Below the pieces are notes generated by a model. The model searched no databases and was not told the origin of the DNA. It saw nothing but the letters and a program-made list of their open reading frames with translations. The position numbers and the translations under genes are program-made. This document shows positions 7,994-15,990 of a stretch of 38,747 bases of DNA, piece after piece (the stretch's first letter is position 1; each line of letters starts with the position of its first letter). The stretch spans positions 1 to 38,747 of the forward strand of contig CAQFOZ010000022.1 in NCBI GenBank assembly GCA_948788915.1, written 5' to 3'. The DNA comes from an uncultured Muribaculaceae bacterium. GTDB lineage: Bacteria; Bacteroidota; Bacteroidia; Bacteroidales; Muribaculaceae.

Positions 7994-10163
7994 TTGAGAA
8001 TACTATTTTATCCAAATCGACTGTTACGAGCACAGGCATATCCTTGCTTACTTTACCGTCGATAAGTGCGTTTGTTAATGGATTGATTATATAGTCGTTG
8101 ATGGCACGTTTTACCGGACGACCACCATATTCGGGCTGATAGCCCCGCATGGCAATAAAATCATTGACATATGGTCCGATTTCGACAGTTACACCCTTGT
8201 CAGCCATTTTTTTGATTTCCTTGTTCAGGTTGATTTCTGCAATCTTCCGGATTGAGTCAAGATCAAGAGGCATGAACATCACGATGTTGTCAATACGGTT
8301 CACGAACTCAGGAGCTACTCGCGCTTTCATCTGACGCATGACTTCTTCTGTGCAGCGAGTTACGTCCTCGTCTGTAATATCATTACGTCCGCAGAGGCTT
8401 TGCAGAATATATTGCTGTCCCATGTTTGAGGTCATTACAATCAGTGTGTTCTTGAAGTTGATGACTTTACCCTGCCCATCAGTCATGCGACCGTCATCGA
8501 GCACTTGCAAAAGCGTTTCGAATACCTTCGGGTGCGCTTTCTCTATCTCATCGAAAAGTACCACGGAAAATGGCTTACGGCGCACCGCCTCTGTGAGCTG
8601 TCCTCCCTGTTCATAACCTACATAACCCGGTGGCGCACCAAACAGACGCTGTACAGAGTGCTCCTGCTGGTATTCACTCATGTCGATACGTACCATCATA
8701 TCGGGATTGTGGAAAAGGAATTTAGCAACAGCTTTGCACAGCTCGGTTTTGCCGGTGCCTGTGGTTCCCAGGAACAGGAACGAGCCGATAGGACGTCCTG
8801 AATCGCTAAATCCAAGTCGTGAACGCTTGATGGCATCAGCAACAGCCTTCACTGCCTTGTCCTGACCTACGACAGATTTGTGTAGCTCTTCTTCGATGTG
8901 CTGCATGCGCTCCGCCTCATCGGCATCCATTTCTGCTACAGGAATGCCTGTCCAGTCGGTAATCACCTTACGAATATCTCCAACCGTCATGGGACGTGCC
9001 TCACTGCCTATCCGTATATTTGCTGCAGATTCATCTAAAAGATCGAAAGCTTTGTCAGGTAATTTACGGTTAGTGATATAGCGTGCGGAAAGTTCTACTG
9101 CCGCCTTGCAAACCTCCGAAGAGATTTCAATACCATGATATTGCTCATATCGCTTTTTGGCTCCTTCAAGGATTTCAATTGCAGACTCTATGTCTGGCTC
9201 GTCGACAGTGATTCGCTGGAAACGACGCTCAAATGCAGGATCCGCTTCAATTCGTTTATATTCGTCGATTGTTGTCGCACCGAATATTTTAATTTGGCCG
9301 CGTGCCATAGCGGGCTTTAATAAGTTAGCTATGTCATTGTCCGAATTACTGTTATTGGTAATCAGCATATGGATTTCATCTATGAATAGCACAAGCTGCG
9401 GATCCCCAGAGGCTTCGGAAAGAATATTTTTCATAATATCCACGGCATCGGGCATAGACTTTACGGACGTAAAGTCTAAACTGTAAAGTTTGAGTTGTGC
9501 CAAAACTTCTGGGACAGTGCCTTCATAGAGACGCATAGCCAGTTCTTCGGCGATAGCCGTCTTGCCTGTACCGGCTTCGCCAACCAGCACCGGATTGTTT
9601 TTTGTCTGGCGTGCAAGAATCAACAACGTACGTTCTACTTCGTCATCACGGCCGATGGCGTGTTGAATCTTTCCTTGTGCTGCCAATTCAAGCATATTGG
9701 TGCAGTATTGTTTTACTGTTGCACCGGTGCTTCTGTCATCCTGAGCTGAGTCTCGCACTGTGGGTTGATCGGAGACGGCAACTTCCGGACGGTTGGGGTC
9801 AAGAACGAGCAAAGAGACAAATTGCGGTGAGTATGCAATCATGGCATTCAGCAATGTATCGATACCGACTGTTGGCACATTGGCAATTCTGCTGAACACC
9901 TGTTCTACGTCGGGCGCGAAATAGACACGGCCGTCACGCGATGTGCCATCGTTGGCGGTCATAGCCTGGGCAACCTGCTGCATAGATGCATTCAGATCGT
10001 AGCCGTGACTTTCCAGAACACTGCGTACCAGCGTGCTGTCAACCTGACACATCCCTGCAAGTATCCCCGGTAAATCCACATGTGATGCGGCGCGCTGTTT
10101 ACAGAATGCCGCAGCAGCCTGTATGGCATCTTGAGTAGGCTGGGTAAAGTTCGAAAATTCCAT
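7968..10163 (-). CDS. ClpA/ClpB-type double AAA+ ATPase lacking the M-domain
   Basis: A 731-residue AAA+ protein. Residues 1-120 resemble the Clp N-domain. D1 has Walker A GEAGTGKT (195-202), Walker B LVLFIDEIH (257-265) and arginine fingers in FERRFQ. D2 has Walker A GTTGTGKT (466-473), the pore loop GYVGYE (513-518), Walker B VVLFDEIEKAH and the C-terminal motif YGGRPVKRAI. The ClpB/ClpV coiled-coil M-domain is absent, as in ClpA. The ClpP-docking IGL/IGF loop is also absent: after TSNMG the sequence runs straight to APEFVNRID, as in ClpB. The usual D1 pore loop (KYRGEFE) is replaced by an unrelated stretch near residues 230-245. It is likely an unfoldase or remodeller that does not feed ClpP. 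Its start overlaps the E1 stop by one base, so it is coupled to the conjugation genes. It is not a T6SS ClpV in any obvious way, since no other tss genes are present. Confidence 0.9.
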   Translation of the reverse strand: MEFSNFTQPTQDAIQAAAAFCKQRAASHVDLPGILAGMCQVDSTLVRSVLESHGYDLNASMQQVAQAMTANDGTSRDGRVYFAPDVEQVFSRIANVPTVGIDTLLNAMIAYSPQFVSLLVLDPNRPEVAVSDQPTVRDSAQDDRSTGATVKQYCTNMLELAAQGKIQHAIGRDDEVERTLLILARQTKNNPVLVGEAGTGKTAIAEELAMRLYEGTVPEVLAQLKLYSLDFTSVKSMPDAVDIMKNILSEASGDPQLVLFIDEIHMLITNNSNSDNDIANLLKPAMARGQIKIFGATTIDEYKRIEADPAFERRFQRITVDEPDIESAIEILEGAKKRYEQYHGIEISSEVCKAAVELSARYITNRKLPDKAFDLLDESAANIRIGSEARPMTVGDIRKVITDWTGIPVAEMDADEAERMQHIEEELHKSVVGQDKAVKAVADAIKRSRLGFSDSGRPIGSFLFLGTTGTGKTELCKAVAKFLFHNPDMMVRIDMSEYQQEHSVQRLFGAPPGYVGYEQGGQLTEAVRRKPFSVVLFDEIEKAHPKVFETLLQVLDDGRMTDGQGKVINFKNTLIVMTSNMGQQYILQSLCGRNDITDEDVTRCTEEVMRQMKARVAPEFVNRIDNIVMFMPLDLDSIRKIAEINLNKEIKKMADKGVTVEIGPYVNDFIAMRGYQPEYGGRPVKRAINDYIINPLTNALIDGKVSKDMPVLVTVDLDKIVFSNATSTLRI

Positions 10164-11407
10164 TATTTTATTTGGAAATTGAGATCTATGTCACTTAGGT
10201 TTAGATTTGCCAGATCACCCATGCGTTCTTTTAGCAAATCTGTTTCGGTGGTATCTGTAGTCAGAACAGAATGTCCGCAAAGACCACAACCGGGATTACG
10301 AGGCACATCTACACCGTACCATTTCATAATTGTCGGCATGCGCTGAGGGTTTGCAAATGAACCCCAACGGACATACTGCCTTTCCCGACGGTTTGCCCAC
10401 ATAAAGTAATTCTGTCTGAGTTCATCTTCGAGAGAAGCTATGCCGGCATCTGTACCGCGTGACAACTCCGTCAAAGCTAATTTTACCATCATGTTTGTGA
10501 TAGGCTCGATATCTGAACTGAGGCCGACTTGAACAAATGCCTCTGCATCATTCTCCGAAACATATGCAGGGATCTGTCCTGATCGTTTTGCTGACTCAAA
10601 ATTGGTAATTTCTTCTTGCTGTGGATCAAACCAGTCTGTGCCGAGCAAACAGAAATAGCAGGCATGTCCGGGACGGTAAATAAACACGTCGCCGCCTTCA
10701 GCACGTGTCACGGCACGACCAAATATACCGATGGTCTGATTCTTTACCAACAGTTGCGAAACATTGTAGCGAGAAGTATTATTGTCTGTGCAAACCATTA
10801 CGATATCAGCAGCGGCAATCTCTTTGTCGAGGAGATCCATATGCTCATTGACATTTATTGGCAAGCGTTTGACATCGCAATAGGGGTTCTTGCCGAGAAT
10901 GGCATCTGCGACAGCATCGGTCTTCAGACGGCCGAGGTCATTGACTGTACATATATGTCGTGACAGATTATGAAGTTCGACACGATCAAAGTCAGCGAGA
11001 ACAAAATGACCGATGCCTCCTTTTGCGAGTTCTACGGCGATAGGTGCCCCGCCACTGCCAAGGCCGATAATCAGTACTTGTTTGTCGGACAGTGCATCTA
11101 CTTCAAGAAGTCCTTTGGCTCGCTTGTAGAGGTTTTCTTTCGGGGGAATTTCTTCTGCTTTGATGTCACCGATCATGGCTGTTCCATCAGGAGCAATATC
11201 TACCTTTATGTCACACTTGATGTTATGTACACCTCCGGAAAGCGAGAAACTGACAGTGCGGCATTTGCCGAAGGCATGACGGAGAGGAGCAAAGCGCAGA
11301 TGTATCACACCTTCGCCTTCCCACTCATATGCAATGCCTGTGGACTGTTGTTGGCCGGAGGAAATAAAGTTTTTTACTTCCTCACCGTCAATATAATATA
11401 TATTCAT
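10163..11407 (-). CDS. E1-like ThiF-family adenylyltransferase
   Basis: A 414-residue protein with a Rossmann E1/ThiF/MoeB domain at about 105-320: nucleotide loop GLGSGG (115-120), acidic strand end LADFD (138-141), NLSRH with the conserved Arg (150), the conserved Lys in GRLKTDAV (162) and CTDNN (206-210). Two CxxC pairs, CYFC (250-253) and CGLC (374-377), form the structural zinc site. The ~100-residue N-terminal region is beta-rich and unrecognised. Such enzymes adenylate the C-terminus of a ubiquitin-like or sulfur-carrier protein. With an E2-like gene and a JAB peptidase immediately upstream, a role in protein conjugation fits better than thiamine or molybdopterin synthesis, whose genes are absent here. 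The catalytic thioester cysteine cannot be assigned by eye; Cys206, in the CTDNN motif, is one possibility. The start codon overlaps the stop of the 67-residue gene (ATGA). Confidence 0.9.
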   Translation of the reverse strand: MNIYYIDGEEVKNFISSGQQQSTGIAYEWEGEGVIHLRFAPLRHAFGKCRTVSFSLSGGVHNIKCDIKVDIAPDGTAMIGDIKAEEIPPKENLYKRAKGLLEVDALSDKQVLIIGLGSGGAPIAVELAKGGIGHFVLADFDRVELHNLSRHICTVNDLGRLKTDAVADAILGKNPYCDVKRLPINVNEHMDLLDKEIAAADIVMVCTDNNTSRYNVSQLLVKNQTIGIFGRAVTRAEGGDVFIYRPGHACYFCLLGTDWFDPQQEEITNFESAKRSGQIPAYVSENDAEAFVQVGLSSDIEPITNMMVKLALTELSRGTDAGIASLEDELRQNYFMWANRRERQYVRWGSFANPQRMPTIMKWYGVDVPRNPGCGLCGHSVLTTDTTETDLLKERMGDLANLNLSDIDLNFQIK

Positions 11408-11607
11408 GCGAAATAGGGTTCTTTTGCAAGGGTGTTTAATGGAGCCTGACCTTCCTTGAGTTGTTCACCGGGGTTAATGTGAACAAACATACCCTGTTCC
11501 GGATCCCAAACGGTCTGACCGGCAGCCGCAGACTTGTTGGCAGAAGGGTTTGATTGTCGTTCTCTCATCTCGTTTGACAGTTGGTCAAGACTAAGTGGTT
11601 GTGCCAT
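11404..11607 (-). CDS. Small 67-residue protein coupled to the E1 gene
   Basis: A short, polar protein that looks partly disordered. It has a helical N-terminus, a Ser/Asn/Ala-rich linker, then WDPEQGMFVHINPGEQL and a C-terminus of EPYFA. It has no cysteines, no Gly-Gly tail and is too short for a typical beta-grasp fold, so it is not a recognisable ubiquitin-like protein. Its stop overlaps the E1 start codon (ATGA), the tightest coupling in this cassette, so it probably works with the E1. It could be a modifier, a substrate or an E1 cofactor, and I cannot decide. It is the first gene after the only sizeable internal gap in the operon (11608-11863). Confidence 0.65.
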   Translation of the reverse strand: MAQPLSLDQLSNEMRERQSNPSANKSAAAGQTVWDPEQGMFVHINPGEQLKEGQAPLNTLAKEPYFA

Positions 11608-11629
11608 AATTTATATCATATTTTTAGTG

Positions 11630-11665
11630 TTAAGTAAGTATAAAAGATTAAAATACACTTACTAA
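11630..11665. promoter_or_regulatory. Imperfect inverted repeat in the gap before the 67-residue gene
   Basis: Arms 11630-11642 and 11654-11665 pair with one bulge and one mismatch around an 11-base AT-rich loop. They lie about 25-60 bases upstream of the 67-residue gene's ATG. The surrounding gap, 11608-11863, has no coding frame. Near 11809-11816 the minus strand reads TGTATTTG, one base off the TAnnTTTG -7 box. The gap could therefore carry an internal promoter with an operator, or a processing hairpin, that separates expression of JAB-E2 from that of E1-Clp. This is weak evidence. Confidence 0.3.
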
Positions 11666-11863
11666 GTATGACTCGCAAATTAGTTAGTGCATATTTTTAG
11701 TGCATTTTCGAGGGATTTATGAGAGTTCAGGAAGGAGCAATGCGGGCATTGTGACTGACTGAACTCGCTTAAATCACCGGAAAGACGCAAAAAGATGCGT
11801 TGACTAATCAAATACATTAAATAATTTCGATGTCATACTTATTGTTTAAATTTGAATATTTAC

Positions 11864-12325
11864 TTAATGATTAAGATAATCTTCGCGGGTGTAGTTTTCA
11901 GACATATGTCTGAGATAAGAGTCGATGGTGCGACCGGTTTTGATGCTCTGTTCGTAGATGTTGAGCCACAGCACACAGCGAACATATACCATCCACAATG
12001 ACATATTGGGTTTCCAGGCACTGGGATGATAATGGCAAATCTGAGTCCATCCGCAAGGATGGGGCGACAGTGTGTGGTTAGGGGCGCTTGCCTCGTTCAT
12101 CAGCTTGCCGTTATGGTCACGCAACATGCACTCAACGTATGCGTTGGGTTTCGTATAGGGATATCCCGGTGTCTCGATGCGCATAACATACATCTGGCGA
12201 TTGTTGGTCTGTGCCACTATGCGTAGATATGTCGTTCCATTATCGTTGCCAAACTCATATGCGTTGGAGTTTGGCATGTAATGGGCAATGACGGCTTTTT
12301 CAAGATTTAATCTTTCAGTGTCCAT
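11864..12325 (-). CDS. E2-like (UBC-fold) ubiquitin-conjugating enzyme homologue
   Basis: A 153-residue protein starting at the ATG of MDTERL; a longer in-frame extension exists but lies inside the JAB gene. The E2 layout can be read directly. A beta-sheet region leads to YPYTKPNAYV (residues 55-64, the YPxxPP element). HPC follows at 89-91 in place of the eukaryotic HPN. The predicted catalytic Cys97 is in QICHYHP, followed by WKP (104-106) and a long helix VRCVLWLNIYEQ. The spacing between ICx and WxP matches eukaryotic E2 enzymes. The Asn-to-Cys change in HPN is notable, since that Asn stabilises the active site in eukaryotes. The start overlaps the end of the JAB gene by 11 bases. It would accept an activated modifier from the E1 encoded downstream. 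Confidence 0.85.
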   Translation of the reverse strand: MDTERLNLEKAVIAHYMPNSNAYEFGNDNGTTYLRIVAQTNNRQMYVMRIETPGYPYTKPNAYVECMLRDHNGKLMNEASAPNHTLSPHPCGWTQICHYHPSAWKPNMSLWMVYVRCVLWLNIYEQSIKTGRTIDSYLRHMSENYTREDYLNH

Positions 12326-13307
12326 AATTTTGAATGTTTGATTTATTGGGGTTAGTAATACGGATCCATTTGTAAAATCGTTCGGGCAACGGATACTCTG
12401 AAAGCATTCGCCACACATTCATCGATTCGATATTATACATGTCGTCCTCTCGCATCTCTTTCCCTTGCAATACTGTATATACAGGCGACTTATCCGGAAA
12501 TCCGAACGGCAACATGATTTCAAGATTTTCTCCGTGCATGGAAATGATGGGCTCTCCGGCATCTGTAATTTCAGTCACGGGACTTGGATCGCTGAAAAAC
12601 TCGCGACAATAGGCAACAAAGCCCTTCATTTGCTCGACATGTTCCATACATTCTACAAGCCAGTGTCTGCGCGACTTTTCTTCGGCAAGGGGCTGTCCGT
12701 TGACCGTCAGCATCTCTCCATGTGATGCCTTAGCCACTTTCGGTTCATAGAACCTGCCCTGATACATCTTGTCTATTACCGGACGGAAAGGACTCTCCAT
12801 GTCTACAATATCCCATGCGGCATGCACATAGTGCTCAGGACGCACTTCGCAAAAATTGAAAGCGTTTACGGTTGTCTCTGTAGGTGTGCAGTTGCCGATG
12901 CAAAGCAACATTCGCGGAAATCCCGGTTTGCCGACACCGCGTAACATCGATGCGACATCGCCTCCGCTCGGACGGGCAAGATCGAGCTGATGATGCGAAT
13001 GCCACTGACCGATATGTTGCATGCGAGTGGCCAGACACATATCAACCTCATAACGATCCACATATTCTGGATCCTGAAGGAATGAGGTGGCTCGATGCCG
13101 TGCATTGGGACCGGGCCCCACAGCATACAGCACAACAGGTACGCCCTCCGGTGTCCAGAAACCGAACAGCTCGCCTCCGGTCTCAATATCGGGGTAGTCG
13201 AGAATGCAGCGTGACATGAAGTCAATCTCGCTGCGGTAAATAATCGCTTTGGAGGCCGGTCGCATGATTGGCGTCGTCTCGTTTCGTTGTCTTGTAAATA
13301 TTGCCAT
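12315..13307 (-). CDS. JAB/MPN (JAMM) metallopeptidase with extra C-terminal domain
   Basis: A 330-residue protein. The N-terminal half is a JAB1/MPN domain with a complete JAMM zinc site: Glu46 in GGELFGF, His103 and His105 in WHSHH, Ser114 and Asp117 in PSGGD. The form WHSHHxxxLxxPSGGD is typical of prokaryotic JAB proteins found with E1 and E2 genes. These enzymes cut isopeptide bonds or trim the C-terminus of a modifier precursor. Residues about 215-315 form a second, unassigned domain. Its segment LEIMLPFGFPDKSPVYTVL recalls the FP..YP..PP strand-turn of E2/RWD folds, which would be an unusual fusion (inference). The gene overlaps the downstream E2 start, so JAB and E2 are translationally coupled. 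Confidence 0.88.
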   Translation of the reverse strand: MAIFTRQRNETTPIMRPASKAIIYRSEIDFMSRCILDYPDIETGGELFGFWTPEGVPVVLYAVGPGPNARHRATSFLQDPEYVDRYEVDMCLATRMQHIGQWHSHHQLDLARPSGGDVASMLRGVGKPGFPRMLLCIGNCTPTETTVNAFNFCEVRPEHYVHAAWDIVDMESPFRPVIDKMYQGRFYEPKVAKASHGEMLTVNGQPLAEEKSRRHWLVECMEHVEQMKGFVAYCREFFSDPSPVTEITDAGEPIISMHGENLEIMLPFGFPDKSPVYTVLQGKEMREDDMYNIESMNVWRMLSEYPLPERFYKWIRITNPNKSNIQNYGH

Positions 13308-13325
13308 TGTGTCTAATTACGTGTT

Positions 13326-14855
13326 CTAATATACATCGTGTGATTCAACGCCTGTGTGCATGCCCACCTCCTGGCGGTCAACTTCTTTGCGTGTGAGATG
13401 GGTGTCTGTCTCCTCATAATTGCAATGGGAACAGATGAAATAATCACGATAAAATGTGACCAGATAGGTTACCTCGTAATCAATGTAACTGTATAGACGG
13501 TGGCGTCGTTTGTGATTACGGACGTTTTCGCGGTGAGTTTCGCTTCTGCCGTCGTTGTATTTGGTTGTGACCTGAAGCCAGGACTGGTATTTCTCGTCTT
13601 GTTCGCTCAGTAGCTTGTCGCGTCTGATATCTTTGCCTTTCATATATTTCGTACCGGTGACTTCGTCATGGTCGTATTTGATTGTGTGGATATGCTTGCA
13701 TCGTGGACAGCGTTCGTGAGGCATGCAATCTCCAAGGTATTCTTTTGCCCAGCGCATACAGTAATAGCTGACCGGAAGTAATGGGATAACCAATAACCAG
13801 TGCATTCCCCATGCCATAAGTGCTATAGCCCAGTAATAGAAACCAACGATAGATACTGCGGTTATAATCGCTTTCAATGTCTTATTGCTAAACAGTCTAA
13901 ATACCGGTGGATAGGCGATCATCCATCCTATGAACAGCACTAACAGTGATGGTGTGAGACAATACCACGCAATCCCGAAAACGAGCACAAACACTAAACC
14001 TACATATAAATACCATGGCACTCCCGTTCCCTGGTCGGAGGGAATTGAATATGAACTGCTCCGGGTAAGAATTCTGGTCAAAGGCATGTCAATTATCAAA
14101 CCTGCCAGCGGTGCGTATCCAAGAATCCAACCATTGTTGGCCTTATCCTTCACAATCTTATACTCGAATTCTATGGCATTACCGTCTCTGTCAAATGTTA
14201 TGGAAGGTTCGTAAGGGCGTCTTTCGGAACCGTAGGTATAGATGCGGAAGCCGGCTTTTTTACTGCCATCTTTGTTTACAAGAATATCGTAGGCCATACC
14301 ATATTTCTTCTCTATTTCCTCAAGTGTTTTACCTTTCATTTTCTCCAGACCTTTCCTGGTGGCAACGGTGGTGGAGGCGTTGTTGTCAAGGTTTAAATCT
14401 TCCCAATTATCTAATATTGGCACCATATCTTCTCCCCGCAGCTCAAATTCTTCCCCTCTTGAGGTCTTGGCAAGGTATTCATGAACAGTCAATCCAAGAT
14501 ATTTGGGCACGAGGCCGACAACTGTGTCTCCTTTGTGTTTCCCTTCAATAACCAGCTGCTTTATGGGTAGTTGCGAGGCATCAAGTTCACCGCGGTCTCC
14601 ATTGGAAGTTTCAACCAAGATATCCTGATGATATGTCAGGCGTGTAAACCCAAGAATACGCACGCTGTCTCCTCGAGAGAGCGTTACTAACGTAGTATCA
14701 CCGTTTATGACAACCGGAAGTTTCTGCTGATTGTCAAGTTCTATGACCGGTCCCGCAGTCCTTACCTGATTGTCAGATGTAGAAACATCTAAAATCAGTG
14801 TTGCGAATACTATGATAAAGAGAATGCCGCAAATGCGAGTATAAGTATGCTTCAT
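13326..14855 (-). CDS. Membrane protein with SH3-like N-terminus and split zinc ribbon (paralogue A)
   Basis: A 509-residue protein. An N-terminal hydrophobic anchor (residues 8-24) is followed by an SH3b-like stretch (RGDSVRILGF, NGDRGELDASQLP). A region reminiscent of the SmpA/BamE fold follows (MKGKTLEEIEKKYG). About four membrane segments lie between 250 and 370. A cytoplasmic tail has CPRC (383-386) and CSHC (475-478), a zinc ribbon split by an inserted charged segment. It is about as long as, and alignable along its whole length with, the product of 21154-22722. It is 18 bases upstream of the JAB gene. Function unknown; its architecture suggests a membrane sensor or scaffold. Confidence 0.8.
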   Translation of the reverse strand: MKHTYTRICGILFIIVFATLILDVSTSDNQVRTAGPVIELDNQQKLPVVINGDTTLVTLSRGDSVRILGFTRLTYHQDILVETSNGDRGELDASQLPIKQLVIEGKHKGDTVVGLVPKYLGLTVHEYLAKTSRGEEFELRGEDMVPILDNWEDLNLDNNASTTVATRKGLEKMKGKTLEEIEKKYGMAYDILVNKDGSKKAGFRIYTYGSERRPYEPSITFDRDGNAIEFEYKIVKDKANNGWILGYAPLAGLIIDMPLTRILTRSSSYSIPSDQGTGVPWYLYVGLVFVLVFGIAWYCLTPSLLVLFIGWMIAYPPVFRLFSNKTLKAIITAVSIVGFYYWAIALMAWGMHWLLVIPLLPVSYYCMRWAKEYLGDCMPHERCPRCKHIHTIKYDHDEVTGTKYMKGKDIRRDKLLSEQDEKYQSWLQVTTKYNDGRSETHRENVRNHKRRHRLYSYIDYEVTYLVTFYRDYFICSHCNYEETDTHLTRKEVDRQEVGMHTGVESHDVY

Positions 14856-14879
14856 ATATGATAGGCTTATATTCGTTTT

Positions 14880-15323
14880 CTATTGTTTATTGTGTGAGCG
14901 AAATTCGGTATGATTTACGAGTCTTCCGAAAGCCTGAACCGCCTCTTTATGACCGAGCCTGGCAGCTTTAGCAAACCATCTGCACGCCTCGTTTACATCC
15001 TGTTTCACACCTTTGTATTCCCTTTCATTTTCTTTCTCCCCTGTTTCATAAATACGGCCAACGTAATATTGGGCACTAGCATTACCGGTTTCAGCAGCCT
15101 GGAGAAGATATCTGAGTGCCAGACGATAATTTTCATCCCTGCCGTCACCGAAATAAAAACATTTACCGATTTCGTACATTGCCTCTGGATCGCCGTTTTC
15201 TGCGCGATACAACGCACGATCTGCTCTGTATATATCGCGAAAGTAGTCGTCATCTATATCGCGAGGCCCATAATCGGGCAATTCGTCATTTTTCATGGTC
15301 TTAGGTTTTTGAAAGATTATCAT
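14880..15323 (-). CDS. Sel1-repeat protein
   Basis: A 147-residue protein with two to three Sel1-like repeats: GDPEAMYEIGKCFYFGDG, then GNASAQYYVGRIYETG, then a divergent unit ending CRWFAKAARLGHKEAVQ. These alpha/alpha units normally mediate protein-protein contacts. There is no signal peptide. The ATG at 15323 follows directly on the stop of the DUF1963 gene; a second ATG at 15296 (MKNDE) is an equally reasonable start. It probably serves as an adaptor for the surrounding system. Confidence 0.8.
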   Translation of the reverse strand: MIIFQKPKTMKNDELPDYGPRDIDDDYFRDIYRADRALYRAENGDPEAMYEIGKCFYFGDGRDENYRLALRYLLQAAETGNASAQYYVGRIYETGEKENEREYKGVKQDVNEACRWFAKAARLGHKEAVQAFGRLVNHTEFRSHNKQ

Positions 15324-15980
15324 TCATGTCGATAAAATTATGGCACGCACATTGTCGAACTGTCCGGCAACAAGGTCAGCAGGAGAAATAAGGAAATCAA
15401 GAACTCCACAATCCATGAAATTCAGATTGAAGTCCATCCCCTCAAACGAATCTATCTGGAGCAATATCTGCCAGTCTTCGTATGGCGCATCCCAGGATTC
15501 CCATTCCCGGTGAGTCGGTAACGCGAAAAGGGCATGATCGTCTCCAAGATAAGGGTTCTTATATGCAAAACTGATACTCTTCTCACATGGAGATAAAGGC
15601 TCATTTTCATCATCTACAATCACCACCTCCTGCATATTGTCAATTGCGGGGAAATAAAGTACTTTTACATCTTCAGGTTCGCTGTAATGACTTTGGATGC
15701 CATCGCTTGCAGCCATAATGCCGAGGTTATGGTCAATTTTGGCGAAGAATGACAACAGACCGCTTTGTGGAAGAGGATTCTCCGGTGCAAAAGATGAGAG
15801 TTCGGCAAGATTGATTTGACATATGAAGACATAAGGATAGTAGTCTCCCTCGTCATCAATATACATGGGATAATTAAAACCCTCCGGCAGATCGGGGTTA
15901 CCCCAGAATCGGGAAGCTCCTGTCGAAAGTTTCTCGAAAGGTTCGGAAAGTATCAGGTAAATCGGTTTGAGAGATTCCAT
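15324..15980 (-). CDS. DUF1963 / YwqG-like protein
   Basis: A 218-residue soluble protein resembling the YwqG/DUF1963 family: SRFWGNPDLPEGFNYP near residues 23-38, YVFICQINLAEL, LPQSGLLSFFAKID, then a C-terminal DWQILLQIDS and GVLDFLISPADLVAGQFDNV. The family function is not established. I start it at the ATG (MESLKP); a longer version would use a TTG that overlaps the previous gene. It lies 10 bases after the NPGVIFD-tail protein and directly before the Sel1 protein, so it is operonic. Confidence 0.8.
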   Translation of the reverse strand: MESLKPIYLILSEPFEKLSTGASRFWGNPDLPEGFNYPMYIDDEGDYYPYVFICQINLAELSSFAPENPLPQSGLLSFFAKIDHNLGIMAASDGIQSHYSEPEDVKVLYFPAIDNMQEVVIVDDENEPLSPCEKSISFAYKNPYLGDDHALFALPTHREWESWDAPYEDWQILLQIDSFEGMDFNLNFMDCGVLDFLISPADLVAGQFDNVRAIILST

Positions 15981-15990
15981 TTTCTTGTTT

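Noticed and set aside
7968..10163. Type VI secretion ClpV (TssH)
   Set aside because: No M-domain and no sheath, baseplate, Hcp or VgrG genes in the window; the protein is closer to ClpA/ClpB by visible motifs.
10163..11407. Thiamine or molybdopterin biosynthesis ThiF/MoeB
   Set aside because: No ThiS, MoaD or pathway genes nearby; E2-like and JAB genes adjoin it, which points to protein conjugation instead.
12884..13219. 111-residue plus-strand frame inside the JAB gene
   Set aside because: It runs opposite to a gene with a complete JAMM motif; its makeup (many Arg, His and Asp) is that of a shadow frame.
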